From assembly GCF_018413645.1 (NCBI RefSeq), contig NZ_JAHCDA010000002.1:868001-932000 (forward strand): a stretch of 64,000 nt of DNA, given 5' to 3'. A model generated the notes under the pieces. It searched no databases, was not told where the DNA came from, and worked only from the letters and a program-made list of their open reading frames with translations. How positions within the stretch are numbered: the stretch's first letter is position 1; each line of letters opens with the position of its first letter. The translations under genes and the position numbers were made by a program. Below, one piece after another: positions 44,346 to 53,530 of this stretch. Source of the stretch: Roseococcus pinisoli. Lineage in GTDB: Bacteria; Pseudomonadota; Alphaproteobacteria; Acetobacterales; Acetobacteraceae.

Positions 44346-45137
44346 ATGATCGCTCTGACCGGACTGAAGAAGTCAGTTGTCGCAATGGCGCATCTGCCGC
44401 CGCTTCCGGGTTCGCCGCTCTACGACCGCGCGGGCGGCATGGCGCGCATCCAGGATCTGATCTGCCGCGACATCGAGGCGCTGCAGGAAGGCGGCGTCGA
44501 CGCCATCATGTTCGGCAACGAGGGCGACCGCCCCTATCTGCTGAAGTCCACGCCCGAGAGCCTCGCCGCGATGGCCGTCTGCGTCGCGCAGATCCTGCCG
44601 ACGCTGCGCGTGCCCTTCGGCGTGAACTACCTGTGGGATCCGGTGGCCACCGTCGCCCTCGCCCATGCGACCGGCGCGCGCTTCGCCCGCGAGGTCTTCA
44701 CCGGCGTCTACGACAGCGACATGGGCCTCTGGCAGCCGGACGCCGCCGCGGCCCTGCGGCTGCGGGCCAATCTCGGCTCCGAGACCAAGCTGCTCTTCAA
44801 CATCAATGCGGAGTTCGCGGCCCCGCTCGGCCAGCGCGACACCACGGCGAAGGCGCGCAGCGTCGTCTTCTCGTCCCTCGCCGACGCCATCTGCGTCTCC
44901 GGCCCGATGACGGGCGAGACGGGTGACGTCAGCACCCTCGCCGCCGTGAAGCGCGCCGTGGGCGATGTGCCGGTCTTCGCCAATACCGGCGTGAACCGCG
45001 ACAACATCACCGACATCTTCCGCCATGCCGACGGCGTGGTGGTCGGCACGCACCTGAAGCGTGACGGCGTCACCTGGAACGCCGTGGATCCGGAGCGCGT
45101 CAAGCGCTTCATGGACGTCGTCGCCGGGCTGCGCTGA
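44346..45137 (+). CDS. BtpA/SgcQ family protein
   Basis: 263 aa TIM-barrel-like protein. Signature segments are MAHLPPLPGSPLYD, GVDAIMFGNEGDRPYL, PFGVNYLWDPVATVALAHATGARFAREVFTGVYDSDMG and VFANTGVNRDNITDIFRHADGVVVGTHLKRDG. BtpA was named for photosystem I biogenesis in cyanobacteria, while SgcQ-like homologues occur in sugar-metabolism operons, as here with a kinase. An isomerase/aldolase-type activity on a sugar derivative is plausible but unproven. Confidence 0.88.
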   Translation: MIALTGLKKSVVAMAHLPPLPGSPLYDRAGGMARIQDLICRDIEALQEGGVDAIMFGNEGDRPYLLKSTPESLAAMAVCVAQILPTLRVPFGVNYLWDPVATVALAHATGARFAREVFTGVYDSDMGLWQPDAAAALRLRANLGSETKLLFNINAEFAAPLGQRDTTAKARSVVFSSLADAICVSGPMTGETGDVSTLAAVKRAVGDVPVFANTGVNRDNITDIFRHADGVVVGTHLKRDGVTWNAVDPERVKRFMDVVAGLR

Positions 45138-45140
45138 TCC

Positions 45141-46649
45141 ATGGCGGCGCTCCTCGGCATCGATATCGGGACAACCTCGACGATCGCTGTACTGGTGCGC
45201 CCCGACGGCACGAAGCTGGCGGAACGCAGCTTCCCGGTGCGGCTCCACTCCCCGCACCCCGGCTGGTCCGAGGAAGAGCCCGAGCAGTGGTGGGCCAATG
45301 CCCGCCAGGCCTGCCGCGAACTTTCCGCCGTGGCCCGGCAGGAGGGCGAGGAGCTCCTCGCCCTCGGCGTCTCGGGAATGGCGCCGGCGCTCGTGGCGCT
45401 GGACGCCGCCGGCACGCCGATCCGCCGCAGCATTCAGCAGAGCGATGGCCGCGCGGCCGTGGAGGTCGAGGCCATGAAGGCCTCGGTCAGCGCCGATTTC
45501 CACAGCCGCTCGGGCTGCGCCGTCTCGCAGCAGCTGCTCGCGCCGAAGCTGCGCTGGCTGGAGCGGCAAGAGCCGGAGAATTTCGCCCGCATCGCCACCG
45601 TGATGGGCTCCTACGACTACATCGCCCATCTCCTGACCGGCGAGCGCGTGGTGGAGGAGAACTGGGCCCTCGAGGCCGGCTTTCTCGACCTCGCCACCCG
45701 CCAGGTCGCCCCGGACCTCGTCGCGCTGGGCGGCATCGGCGCCTCCGCCGTGCCCCCGGTCCGTGCGGCGAGCCAGATTGCGGGCCGCATCAGCGAGGAG
45801 GCCGCGCGCGAGACGGGGCTGCCCGCCGGCCTGCCGGTCATCGGCGGCATCGCGGACCATGTCTCGGCCGCGCTGATGGCGGGCGTGACGGCGCCGGGCC
45901 AGGTGCTCATCAAGTTCGGCGGCGCGGGCGACATCCTGGCCGCGAGCACGACGCCGGTCCTGGATTCCCGCCTCTTCCTCGACATTCATCCGGTGCCCGG
46001 GCTCTTCATGCCCAACGGCTGCATGGCGACCTCGGGCACAGCGCTGGACTGGTTCGCCCGCGAATTCGCGCGCGATCTGGGCCAGGGCGGGCATGCCGCC
46101 CATGCGGCGCTGGACGAGGCGGCCGCCGCCCTCCCCGCCGCCGATGCGCCCGTCATGCTGCCCTATCTGCTCGGCGAGAAGACGCCGCTGAACGACCCGC
46201 GGGCGCGCGGCGTGATCTTCGGGCTCGAGCTCGGCCACACGCGCGCGCATCTCTGGCGTGCCCTGCTGGAAGCCGTCGCCTTCGGCTTCCGCCACCACCT
46301 GGACGTCTTCGCCGAGCTCGCCCTGCCGGCGGATCGCCTCATCGCCTCGGACGGCGGTACGCGCAGCGCCGTCTGGATGCAGATCACCGCCGACATCCTG
46401 CAGAAGCCGGTGGAGATCGTGGCCGGCCATGCCGGCTCCGCCCTCGGCGCCGCCTATGTGTCCGGCGTGGCCGTCGGCGCGATCCCGGGCTGGGGCGAGA
46501 CGCATCGCTTCGTCCGCAGCGGCGGGACCGTGCGCCCCAACCCCTCTGCGGCGGCCGCGCATGACCGCGCCTACCGCACCTATCGCGAGCTCTACGACCG
46601 GCTCGCACCGGTCTTCACGCCCCAGACGCCCACGACCACGGCCCCGTAG
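45141..46649 (+). CDS. FGGY-family carbohydrate kinase
   Basis: 502 aa, three bases after the BtpA gene. The ATPase-fold pieces are GIDIGTTSTIAVLV (phosphate 1), LIKFGGAGDIL and LIASDGGTRSAVWMQITADILQKPVEI (the adenosine/phosphate 2 region). QSDGRA and MGSYDYIAHLLTGE fit xylulokinase-like members. It phosphorylates a sugar or polyol; which one is not visible. It sits between BtpA and a binding protein, suggesting a small catabolic unit. Confidence 0.9.
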   Translation: MAALLGIDIGTTSTIAVLVRPDGTKLAERSFPVRLHSPHPGWSEEEPEQWWANARQACRELSAVARQEGEELLALGVSGMAPALVALDAAGTPIRRSIQQSDGRAAVEVEAMKASVSADFHSRSGCAVSQQLLAPKLRWLERQEPENFARIATVMGSYDYIAHLLTGERVVEENWALEAGFLDLATRQVAPDLVALGGIGASAVPPVRAASQIAGRISEEAARETGLPAGLPVIGGIADHVSAALMAGVTAPGQVLIKFGGAGDILAASTTPVLDSRLFLDIHPVPGLFMPNGCMATSGTALDWFAREFARDLGQGGHAAHAALDEAAAALPAADAPVMLPYLLGEKTPLNDPRARGVIFGLELGHTRAHLWRALLEAVAFGFRHHLDVFAELALPADRLIASDGGTRSAVWMQITADILQKPVEIVAGHAGSALGAAYVSGVAVGAIPGWGETHRFVRSGGTVRPNPSAAAAHDRAYRTYRELYDRLAPVFTPQTPTTTAP

Positions 46650-46706
46650 CGAAACCGGCCAGCTGAAGCCGACCGCACTCAACGCAAGAGTTTGGAGAGA
46701 CCAAGA

Positions 46707-48299
46707 ATGCAAAGACGTACCCTCATGGGAGGCGCGGCCGCGGCCGCCGCCGTCTCGGCCCTGCCGAACTTCTCGATCGCGCAGACCGCGGCACAGCGCG
46801 TTCTGCGCTTCGTACCGCAGGCCAATCTCAGCAGCCTCGATCCGCTGGCGACGACGGCCGTGATCACCCGCAACCATGGCTACATGGTCTATGACACGCT
46901 CTACGGCATGGACGACCGCTACCAGCCGCAGCCGCAGATGGCGGAAGGCGCGCGCTTCGAGAATGGCGGGCGGACCTGCGACGTCACGCTCCGCGCCGGC
47001 CTGAAGTTCCATGACGGCGAGATGGTCCGCGCCCGCGACTGCGTGGCCAGCCTCAACCGCTGGATGAAGCGCAGCCCCATGGGGCAGAAGCTGGAAGCGA
47101 CGCTGAACTCGCTGACGGCCGTCGACGACCGCACGCTCCGCTTCGACCTCAAGCGGCCCTTCCCCCTGCTCCTCACGGCGCTGGGCAGCCTGAACTCGCC
47201 CGTGCCCTTCATCATGCCGGAGCGGCTGGCGGTCACCGACCCCTTCACCAATGTGCGCGAGGCGGTCGGCTCGGGCCCCTTCAAGTTCCTTCCCGCCGAA
47301 TACAACAACGGCAGCTTCATGGCCTGGGAGCGCTTTGCCGACTACAGCCCCACGCCGGTCGGCCAGCCCAGCCTCACCGCTGGCCCGAAGCTCGCGAAGT
47401 TCGAGCGGATCCAGTGGCACGTCATCGCCGACAGCGCGACGGCGACGGCCGCCCTGCAGAACAACGAGGTGGACTGGTTCGAGGAGCCGACGCCCGAGCA
47501 GCAGCAGCTCCTGGGCCGGCGACGCGACCTCACGGTGGAGCGGCTGGATCCCGGGCCCTTCTGGTGCCTCATGCGGTTCAACCACCTCCAGGCGCCGTTC
47601 AACGACAAGCGCATGCGCCAAGCGCTGCTGCCGGCGCTGAGCCAGTCCGATTTCATGATGGCGATCGTCGGCACCAACCCGAACGACTACGTGGCCGATA
47701 GCGGCTTCTTCCTGCCGAACACGCCCTTCGCCACGGATGTCGGCCTCGGCCCGCTGAAGGGGCCGCGCAACCTCGACCGCGCGAAGCAGCTGCTGCGCGA
47801 GGCCGGCTACGCGAACCAGCCCGTCCGCCTCATCGGTCCGACCGACGACATGGAGCCGATGATGATGACGCAGGTCGCGGCCGACGTCTTCGGCAAGGTC
47901 GGCCTCAACGTCGACCTCGCCATGTCGGACTGGGGCACGGTGCTGCAGCGGCGCAACAACCGCGGCCCGGTCTCCGAGGGCGGCTGGTCGGTCTTCTGCA
48001 CGGGCGTTTCCAGCTTCGATGCGCTGAACCCGATCGGGCACAACTACATGCGCGGCAACGGGGCGGATGGCTGGTTCGGCTGGCCGGACGCACCGCAGCT
48101 GGAAACGCTGCGCAACCAGTGGTTCGACGCGCCCGATTTCGCCGCGCAGAAGCGGATCTCCGACGACATGCAGCGCGTGGCCATGGACGAGCTGCCGGCC
48201 GTGCCGATCGGCTGCTTCTATTCGAACACCGCCCTGCGGAAGGATCTGCGGGACCGCGTCCCCGGCTTCTCGATCTTCTGGAACATCCGCCGCGGCTGA
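46707..48299 (+). CDS. ABC transporter substrate-binding protein, family 5
   Basis: 530 aa from ATG 46707, with GGAGAG at 46694-46699 as ribosome-binding site. The signal is Tat-type (MQRRTLMGGAAAAAAVSALPNFSIAQT). SBP_bac_5 features are LDPLATTAVITRNHGYMVYDTLYGMD, LRAGLKFHDGEMVRARDCVASLNRWMKR, RQALLPALSQSDFMMAIVG and the C-terminal GCFYSNTALRKDLRDRVPGFSIFWNIRR. It would bind an oligopeptide-like or organic ligand, but no permease or ATPase gene is in the cluster. Confidence 0.9.
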   Translation: MQRRTLMGGAAAAAAVSALPNFSIAQTAAQRVLRFVPQANLSSLDPLATTAVITRNHGYMVYDTLYGMDDRYQPQPQMAEGARFENGGRTCDVTLRAGLKFHDGEMVRARDCVASLNRWMKRSPMGQKLEATLNSLTAVDDRTLRFDLKRPFPLLLTALGSLNSPVPFIMPERLAVTDPFTNVREAVGSGPFKFLPAEYNNGSFMAWERFADYSPTPVGQPSLTAGPKLAKFERIQWHVIADSATATAALQNNEVDWFEEPTPEQQQLLGRRRDLTVERLDPGPFWCLMRFNHLQAPFNDKRMRQALLPALSQSDFMMAIVGTNPNDYVADSGFFLPNTPFATDVGLGPLKGPRNLDRAKQLLREAGYANQPVRLIGPTDDMEPMMMTQVAADVFGKVGLNVDLAMSDWGTVLQRRNNRGPVSEGGWSVFCTGVSSFDALNPIGHNYMRGNGADGWFGWPDAPQLETLRNQWFDAPDFAAQKRISDDMQRVAMDELPAVPIGCFYSNTALRKDLRDRVPGFSIFWNIRRG

Positions 48300-48355
48300 G
48301 CGGCACGGCCGGCCAGCGATCCCGCTGGCCGGCGTCTTTCTTCAGGATAGAGTCG

Positions 48356-49558
48356 ATGGAACATCGCGGACTGAATTTCGGCGTCTTCATGGGGCCCTTC
48401 CACCGGCTGGGCGACAATCCCAGCCTGGCCATGGCGCGCGACCTCGAGATCATCGAGTGGCTGGACCATCTGGGCTATGACGAGGCCTGGATCGGCGAGC
48501 ACCACTCGGCGGGCTGGGAGCTGATCGCCTCGCCCGAGCTCACCATCGTGGCGGCCGCCGAGCGCACGAAGCACATCCGCCTCGGCTCCGGCGTCACCAG
48601 CCTGCCCTACCACCAGCCCTTCCTCGTGGCGCAGCGCTTCGTGCAGCTCGACCACATGACGCGCGGGCGGGTGATGCTCGGCTGCGGCCCCGGCGCCCTG
48701 CCTTCCGACGCCTACATGATGGGCATCGAGCCGGTGGATCAGCGGCGGCGGATGATGGAGAGCCTGGACGCCATCATGCAGCTCCTGAAGGGCGAGGAGC
48801 CGGTCACGGTGAAGACCGACTGGTTCGAGCTCCGCGAGGCGCGCCTTCACCTCGCCCCCTGGAGCGACCCGCATTTCGAGGTCGTGGTGGCGAGCACCAT
48901 GAGCCCTTATGGCATGATGGCGGCCGGCCGCCACGGCATCGGCGTCATCTCCACCGGCGCCGGCCTGCCGGGTGGGCCGGAGGCGCTGGCCGGCCACTGG
49001 AAGATCGCCGAGGACGAGGCCGCGAAGCACGGCAAGACCGTCAGCCGGAAGAAGTGGCGCATCGCCATCAACATGCACGTCGCCGAGACCGACGAGCAGG
49101 CGATGCGCGAGGTCGCGCATGGCGAGCGGCTGGAATCCGTCTCCTATTTCGAGGACATCCTGGCCCGCCCGCCCGGCCGCACGGAGGATCCGCTCGGCGA
49201 CGGGCTGCGGCGCGGAACGACGCTCGTCGGCTCGCCCGAGACGGTCGCCCAGGGCATCGAGCGGCTGATCGCCGTCAGCGGCGGCGGCTTCGGCGGCATC
49301 ATGTTCCGCACGCACGACTGGGCCAATCGCGAGCAGACGCTGCGCAGCTACGAGCTCTTCGCACGCTGGGTGATGCCCCGCTTCCAGGGTTCGCTGGACG
49401 CGGTGAAAAGCTCGGCCGATTTCGTGCGCGAGAACAGCCGCACAGTGCTCGGCGGGAATGTCGAAGCCATGCGGCGGGCCTTCACGGATACCGGCCGCGC
49501 GGTGCCGAAGGAGTTCCAGTCCCGCCTGACCGGCGCCGCCGCCGCGGTGACCGAGTAA
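48356..49558 (+). CDS. LLM-class flavin-dependent oxidoreductase
   Basis: 400 aa luciferase-like monooxygenase starting at ATG 48356. The TIM-barrel motifs are EWLDHLGYDEAWIGEHHSAGWE, GSGVTSLPYHQPFLVAQRFVQLDHMTRGRVMLGCGPGALPSDAYMMGI and LVGSPETVAQGIERLIAVSGGGFGGIMF. It is an FMNH2/F420-type two-component monooxygenase relative; no flavin reductase is adjacent. It closes the MocR2-linked cluster and is followed by a strong hairpin. Confidence 0.9.
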   Translation: MEHRGLNFGVFMGPFHRLGDNPSLAMARDLEIIEWLDHLGYDEAWIGEHHSAGWELIASPELTIVAAAERTKHIRLGSGVTSLPYHQPFLVAQRFVQLDHMTRGRVMLGCGPGALPSDAYMMGIEPVDQRRRMMESLDAIMQLLKGEEPVTVKTDWFELREARLHLAPWSDPHFEVVVASTMSPYGMMAAGRHGIGVISTGAGLPGGPEALAGHWKIAEDEAAKHGKTVSRKKWRIAINMHVAETDEQAMREVAHGERLESVSYFEDILARPPGRTEDPLGDGLRRGTTLVGSPETVAQGIERLIAVSGGGFGGIMFRTHDWANREQTLRSYELFARWVMPRFQGSLDAVKSSADFVRENSRTVLGGNVEAMRRAFTDTGRAVPKEFQSRLTGAAAAVTE

Positions 49559-49561
49559 ATC

Positions 49562-49591
49562 CTTCGGGGGCGCGGCAGCGCGCCCCCGAAG
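49562..49591. terminator. Strong bidirectional hairpin between LLM oxidoreductase and kdpE
   Basis: Perfect 13-bp stem CTTCGGGGGCGCG / CGCGCCCCCGAAG with a GCAG loop, located between two convergent genes. No long T-run follows, but the stem is very stable; it probably ends transcripts from both sides. Confidence 0.75.
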
Positions 49592-49606
49592 ACTTGCGAG
49601 GGCGGC

Positions 49607-50293
49607 TCAGTCCTCCTCGACGAGTCGGTAGCCGACGCCGGGCTCGGTCCGCAGCAGCCGCGCGGCCTCGCCCAGCTTCTGGCGCAACTGGCCGACATAG
49701 ACGCGAAGATACTGCGCATCCTCCGCATGCGCTGGGCCCCAGACCGCAGTCAGCAGGTGCCGCTGCGTCACCACCTTGCCCAGGTCCCGCGCCAGGGCGG
49801 CCAGCAGGTCCCACTCCCTCGGCGTCACGGCGACCCGGGCACCGGCCACGCGCACCATGCGATGCTCCAGATCGACCTCCAGCGCACCCGTCGTGACGGT
49901 CGGCGACGGCGTCTCGGCCTGCAAGGCGCGGCGGGTGGCGGCCCGGAGCCGGGCCAGCAGCTCCGCCAGACCGAAAGGCTTCTCGACGTAATCATCGGCC
50001 CCGGCATCGAGTGCGGCGACCTTCTCGGCCTCGCGGTCCCGCGCGCTGACGACGATCACCGGCACGCGGCTGAAGGCGCGCAGCCGCTCGAGCATCTCCT
50101 TGCCGTCCATGTCCGGCAGGCCGAGATCGAGCAGGATGCAGTCCGGCCCGCGCGAGGCCGCGAGGCGCAGGCCCTCCCGCGCATTGTCGGCGCGGAGCGG
50201 CGCATAGCCCGCGGCCTCCAGCGCAGGGCCGAGGAAGCGGTGGATCTGGGGTTCGTCGTCGATGACGAGGATGATGGGCGCGCCAGGGCTCAT
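49607..50293 (-). CDS. kdpE: KdpE response regulator
   Basis: 228 aa OmpR-family regulator of potassium-pump expression. The receiver has DDE (12-14) and phosphoacceptor D56 (LLDLGLP). The winged-helix C-terminus reads VTPREWDLLAALARDLGKVVTQRHLLTAVWGPAHAEDAQYLRVYVGQLRQKLG, the KdpE-typical sequence. Its start overlaps the kdpD stop (ATGA). It is the last gene of the kdp operon. Confidence 0.95.
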   Translation of the reverse strand: MSPGAPIILVIDDEPQIHRFLGPALEAAGYAPLRADNAREGLRLAASRGPDCILLDLGLPDMDGKEMLERLRAFSRVPVIVVSARDREAEKVAALDAGADDYVEKPFGLAELLARLRAATRRALQAETPSPTVTTGALEVDLEHRMVRVAGARVAVTPREWDLLAALARDLGKVVTQRHLLTAVWGPAHAEDAQYLRVYVGQLRQKLGEAARLLRTEPGVGYRLVEED

Positions 50294-52962
50294 GCCGGGA
50301 ATCTCAGGGTGATGCGCGTGCCGCGGCCCTCGGCGATCGGGCTTTCCGCCGCGATCCGGCCGCCCATGGCGCCCACCAGCCCCTTGCAGATGGAAAGGCC
50401 GAGGCCCGAGCCGGCGGCCACGCTGTCCGGCCGATGGACGCGGAAGAAGGCATCGAAGACGCGCGGCAGATCGGCGGGGGGAATGCCCGGTCCGTCATCC
50501 TCGACCGTGAGCGCGACCTGCGCGCCTTCCCGCCGGGCGCCCAGGCGCACCCTTCCCTCGGCATACTTCAAGGCATTGTCCACGAGGTTCTCCAGCACGC
50601 GGTCCAGCAGCGAGGGGTCGAGACGCGGTCGGGGCAGTCCGTCCGCCACCTCCAATACGACAGGCCGGCCCGGATGGATCTTTTCCGCGCGCGCAGCCGC
50701 ATTCTCCAGCGCCTCTCGCAGCGCCAGTGGCTCGCGCCGCGGCGTTAGCTGCCCGGTCTCCAGCCGCACAATGTCGAGGATGGCGGACATCCAGCGCGCC
50801 AGCCGCGTCGCCTCCTCCTCGATGCTGAGCAGGAGGTCGGCGCGCGTCGCTTCCGGCAGGTTCGAGACCCGCAAGGTTTCGGCCGCACCCCGAATGACGG
50901 TAAGCGGGGTGCGCAGGTCGTGCCCCAGGCTGGTCAGCAGCGCGGTGCGCAGCGCCTCGGCCTCGCCGCGGGCGCGGTCCCGCGCCGCGGCCTCGACGAG
51001 GCGCGCCCGTTCAAGCGCCACCACGGCCTGATCCACCAGCGCCTCCAGCGCCCGGCCCGCCTCCGGATCGGGGCGGTCCTGCTCGGGCCGGATGCCCAGC
51101 AGGCCGAGCATGCTCGCCTCACCATCCCGATGGGCCGTGAGCGGAACGAAGCGCCAGACGCTGGCGGGCAGCGTCGCGGTGCCTCTCCCCGCCTCGCGGC
51201 GATTGGCCATGGCCCAGCGCGCCGAGGCCATGGCGCCTTCGTCGAGCACGGCATGGGCCGGCGTGATGGCGCGCAGCACGGGCTCGTCGGTGGCCGCAAC
51301 CTCGCGCGCGAACTGGCCGGGCAGCGTGGTGGCCAGGGCCTCGTCCAGCGGCAGCAGCAGGCAGGCAGGGCCGCCGGCAATGCGCGACGCCTCCTCGACC
51401 ACGGCCATCTGCAGCTCGGGCAAGGTGGCCTGGGCGTTCAGCCGACGGGAGAGCGCCGCCAACCGCCGCAGCGCCACCAGCCGCGTCGCCGCCATGCGCA
51501 CATTGCGCCCGAGCCGGCCGGTCGTGCCCGTCAGCAGCGCGGCGACGACCCCGAACATCACCGCGCCCAGCACATCCTGCGCGGAGGCGATCGTCAGGGT
51601 GTAGCGCGGCGGCAGGAACAGGTAGTTCCAGGCCAGGAAGGACAGCACCGCGCCGAGGCTGGCCTGAAGCGGTCCGGTGGCGGCCGCGATGGCCACGATC
51701 GCCGCGAGATACACCATGCCGAGCCCCGCATCCGGGACGATGCCGTCCAGCGCGCCGCAAACCAGCGTCGCGGCCCCCACCAGCAGCGGGACGACGAGCC
51801 AGCTCGTCCAGGCCGGCGCGGGGCGCGGCGGCGGCGCCGGGCGCGCGGCGGCATCGGCCACGATATGGAGCGTGAATTCCGTGGCGCGGCGGGCCAGCGC
51901 CGCGATCAGCGTCCGGCCGAAGAGGCGTCGCCAGAGGGGCGGGTCGCCACGGCCGACGATGATATGCGTCGCGTTCCGCAGCCGGGCATGGGCCAGGATG
52001 GCGCCGGGCAGGTCAGTCGCCGTCGTCACCTCGGTCTCGGCACCGAGCTGCTGCGCCAGCGCGAGGCCGGGGCCCGGATCGCCGGACTGCCCCGGCAGCT
52101 CCACATGCAGCGCCAGCAAGGGCGCGCGGAGCGCCACGGCGATGCGCCGGGCCTGCTGCAGCACCGCATCGGCCGGCGCATTGCCCGGCACCAGCGCCAG
52201 CACGCGATCCCCCACCGGCCAGGGCCCGGCGACCGCGTTGCGCCGCATCCAGTCCGTGACGTCGGCATCGACGCGATCGGCGGTGCGGCGCAGCGCAAGC
52301 TCGCGCAACGCGGTGAGCGCGCCCTCCTTGAAGAAGCCGCGCAGGGCGCGCTCGGCCTGCTCCGGCCGGTAGATCTTTCCGGCCCGCATGCGCTCCAGGA
52401 GCTCGGTGGGCGGCAGGTCCACCAGCTCGACGGCGTCGGCGCCGGCGAGGACGCTGTCCGGCACCGTCTCGGCCACGCGCACGCCGGTTACCCGCGCGAC
52501 GGCCTCGGCGCTGCTCTCGAGGTGCTGGACGTTCATGGTGGTCCAGACTTCGATGCCCGCGTCACGCAGCTCCTCGACATCCTGCCAGCGCTTGGGGTGG
52601 CGGCTGCCGGGGGCGTTGGTATGCGCGAGCTCGTCGAGCAGCAGGATCGCCGGGTGGCGCGCCAGCGCAGCGTCGAGGTCGAATTCCTGCAGGGCCTGGC
52701 CGCGATAGGCCATGGAACGCAGCGGCAGCCGGGGGAGCGTGCCGACCGCCGCCTCGGTCTCGGCCCGGCCGTGCGTCTCGACCAGGCCGACCAGGACATC
52801 GCGCCCCGCCTCGTGGACGCGCCGGGCCTCGGCGAGCATCTCGACGGTCTTGCCCACGCCCGGCGCGGCGCCCAGGAAGACCTTGAGGCGCCCGCGCCCC
52901 TCGCGCGCGGCCAGCTCGGCCAGGGCGTCGGGGTCGGGGCGGACGGGTTCGGTTTCGGCCAT
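50290..52962 (-). CDS. kdpD: KdpD sensor histidine kinase
   Basis: 890 aa, normal length for KdpD. The N-terminal KdpD domain has Walker A GAAPGVGKT (31-39) and DELAHTNAPGSRHPKRWQDVEELRDAGI. A universal-stress-like domain follows (VLALVPGNAPADAVLQQARRIA), then a four-helix DUF4118 membrane region, a GAF-like part, HisKA with phosphorylatable His near residue 681 (SLGHDLRTPLTVIRGAAETL), and HATPase_c (NLVDNALKYAEG, DDGPGIP, GSGLGLSICKGLV). It senses potassium limitation and controls KdpE. Confidence 0.96.
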   Translation of the reverse strand: MAETEPVRPDPDALAELAAREGRGRLKVFLGAAPGVGKTVEMLAEARRVHEAGRDVLVGLVETHGRAETEAAVGTLPRLPLRSMAYRGQALQEFDLDAALARHPAILLLDELAHTNAPGSRHPKRWQDVEELRDAGIEVWTTMNVQHLESSAEAVARVTGVRVAETVPDSVLAGADAVELVDLPPTELLERMRAGKIYRPEQAERALRGFFKEGALTALRELALRRTADRVDADVTDWMRRNAVAGPWPVGDRVLALVPGNAPADAVLQQARRIAVALRAPLLALHVELPGQSGDPGPGLALAQQLGAETEVTTATDLPGAILAHARLRNATHIIVGRGDPPLWRRLFGRTLIAALARRATEFTLHIVADAAARPAPPPRPAPAWTSWLVVPLLVGAATLVCGALDGIVPDAGLGMVYLAAIVAIAAATGPLQASLGAVLSFLAWNYLFLPPRYTLTIASAQDVLGAVMFGVVAALLTGTTGRLGRNVRMAATRLVALRRLAALSRRLNAQATLPELQMAVVEEASRIAGGPACLLLPLDEALATTLPGQFAREVAATDEPVLRAITPAHAVLDEGAMASARWAMANRREAGRGTATLPASVWRFVPLTAHRDGEASMLGLLGIRPEQDRPDPEAGRALEALVDQAVVALERARLVEAAARDRARGEAEALRTALLTSLGHDLRTPLTVIRGAAETLRVSNLPEATRADLLLSIEEEATRLARWMSAILDIVRLETGQLTPRREPLALREALENAAARAEKIHPGRPVVLEVADGLPRPRLDPSLLDRVLENLVDNALKYAEGRVRLGARREGAQVALTVEDDGPGIPPADLPRVFDAFFRVHRPDSVAAGSGLGLSICKGLVGAMGGRIAAESPIAEGRGTRITLRFPA

Positions 52963-52987
52963 CCGCCCGACTATAGCGCGGGCCGGC

Positions 52988-53527
52988 TCAGCGGAGGTCC
53001 CGCAGCGCGAGGTTGAGGCGCAGCACGTTCACGCGGGGCTCGCCGAGCAGGCCCAGCTCCCGCCCCTCGACGAAGCGGTCCACCAGGGCCGCGATCTGCG
53101 GGGCCGGCAGACGGCGCGCCGCCGCAACGCGGACGACCTGCAGGCGGGCATTCTCCGGGCTGATGTGGGGATCGAGCCCCGAGCCGCTGGCCGTCGCGGC
53201 ATCGGCCGGGACGTGATGGCCCCCGGCCGTCCGCTCCCGGACGGCCGCCAGCAGGGCGGCGCTGGTCGGGCCCTGCTGCGAGGCCGCCGAGGAGGAGGCG
53301 TCATAGGGCCGGGCGGAGGTCGCCGAGGGGCGCGAATGGAACCACTCGTCCCCGGGGAAGTCCTGGCCGATCAGGGCGGAGCCGATCACCCGGCCATCCT
53401 GCCGGACAAGGCTGCCCTCCGCGCGTCCAGGCATCACGCGCTCCGCGACGGCGGTCATCGCCAGGGGGGTCGCGACGCCCAGCAGCAGCGTCGAGCCGAG
53501 CAGCAGGGAAAGAAGGGGGCGCAACAT
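52988..53527 (-). CDS. kdpC: KdpC potassium-transporting ATPase subunit C
   Basis: 179 aa. One N-terminal membrane helix (LLSLLLGSTLLLGVATPLAMTAVA) is followed by a periplasmic domain with the typical GSLVRQDGRVIGSALIGQDFPGDEWFHSRPSAT and SGSGLDPHISPENARLQVVRVAAAR. It acts as the accessory subunit of the KdpFABC pump. It begins three bases after the kdpB stop. Confidence 0.95.
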   Translation of the reverse strand: MLRPLLSLLLGSTLLLGVATPLAMTAVAERVMPGRAEGSLVRQDGRVIGSALIGQDFPGDEWFHSRPSATSARPYDASSSAASQQGPTSAALLAAVRERTAGGHHVPADAATASGSGLDPHISPENARLQVVRVAAARRLPAPQIAALVDRFVEGRELGLLGEPRVNVLRLNLALRDLR

Positions 53528-53530
53528 GGT

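Noticed and set aside
44373-48041. Open frame of 1222 codons on the minus strand
   Set aside because: Antisense to BtpA, FGGY kinase and binding-protein genes, which have clear motifs and codon bias. The translation is compositionally biased without recognisable folds.
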